Below are positions 63,934 to 64,000 of a stretch of DNA of 64,000 nucleotides, one piece after another (position 1 is the stretch's first letter; each line of letters opens with the position of its first letter). The notes under the pieces were generated by a model. That model was not told where the DNA came from and made no database searches. It saw only the letters and a list, made by a program, of their open reading frames with translations. The position numbers and the translations under genes were made by a program. This stretch comes from Archilochus colubris (lineage: Eukaryota; Chordata; Aves; Apodiformes; Trochilidae). The stretch lies in NCBI GenBank assembly GCA_023079485.1, contig CM041089.1, positions 12,663,001-12,727,000 of the forward strand. Direction: 5' to 3'.

Positions 63934-64000
63934 GAACAGGAGGACTTGAGAAGGCAAGTGCTGGGACACCATGGAGGAAGTGAGCACAGACTGATGCTCA
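63934..64000 (+). other. CARS1: CARS1 3' UTR start
   Basis: Sequence after the TGA stop. No polyadenylation hexamer before the window ends. Confidence 0.85.

Overview
This is vertebrate nuclear DNA and almost certainly from a bird. Coding sequence is split into short exons with GT-AG introns. The only interspersed repeats I recognise are CR1 LINEs, which are typical of birds. The predicted proteins fit vertebrate OSBPL5 and CARS1 exon by exon. I could not settle the bird order from sequence alone.

Three genes lie head to tail on the + strand. (1) Positions 1-21010 hold the 3' two thirds of OSBPL5 (ORP5): 14 coding exons from 1637 to 19821, in frame throughout, encoding 595 residues. They cover the acidic linker, the whole lipid-transfer domain with its EQVSHHPP signature, and the C-terminal ER tail anchor. 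The PH domain lies off the left edge. One intron uses a GC donor. (2) Positions 22700-32530 hold a TNF-receptor-superfamily gene of ten coding exons (413 aa). It has a signal peptide, about three cysteine-rich domains, one membrane span, a long acidic cytoplasmic linker with a PxQxT TRAF-type motif, and a C-terminal death domain. It occupies the OSBPL5-CARS1 interval, where mouse carries Tnfrsf22, Tnfrsf23 and Tnfrsf26, which lack a death domain. (3) Positions 32960-64000 hold CARS1, cytosolic cysteinyl-tRNA synthetase, essentially complete: 22 constitutive coding exons (749 aa) plus an in-frame 246-bp cassette exon (831 aa). The stop codon is at 63931-63933.

Non-genic features include a 1.2-kb CR1 copy that fills most of one CARS1 intron, four shorter CR1 fragments, two CpG-rich promoter regions, a G-rich TTTTGGGG-type minisatellite between the TNFRSF polyadenylation signal and the CARS1 promoter, and a nine-copy 28-bp minisatellite in CARS1 intron 1.

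The genes do not form a pathway: lipid exchange at ER contact sites, death/TRAF signalling and translation are separate jobs. The most interesting part is the TNFRSF gene. It keeps a death domain, and its sequence also offers two ways to lose it: a weak donor whose read-through would give a soluble receptor, and an intron frame ending just before AATAAA signals that would give a membrane-anchored decoy. Both are inferences to be tested with RNA.
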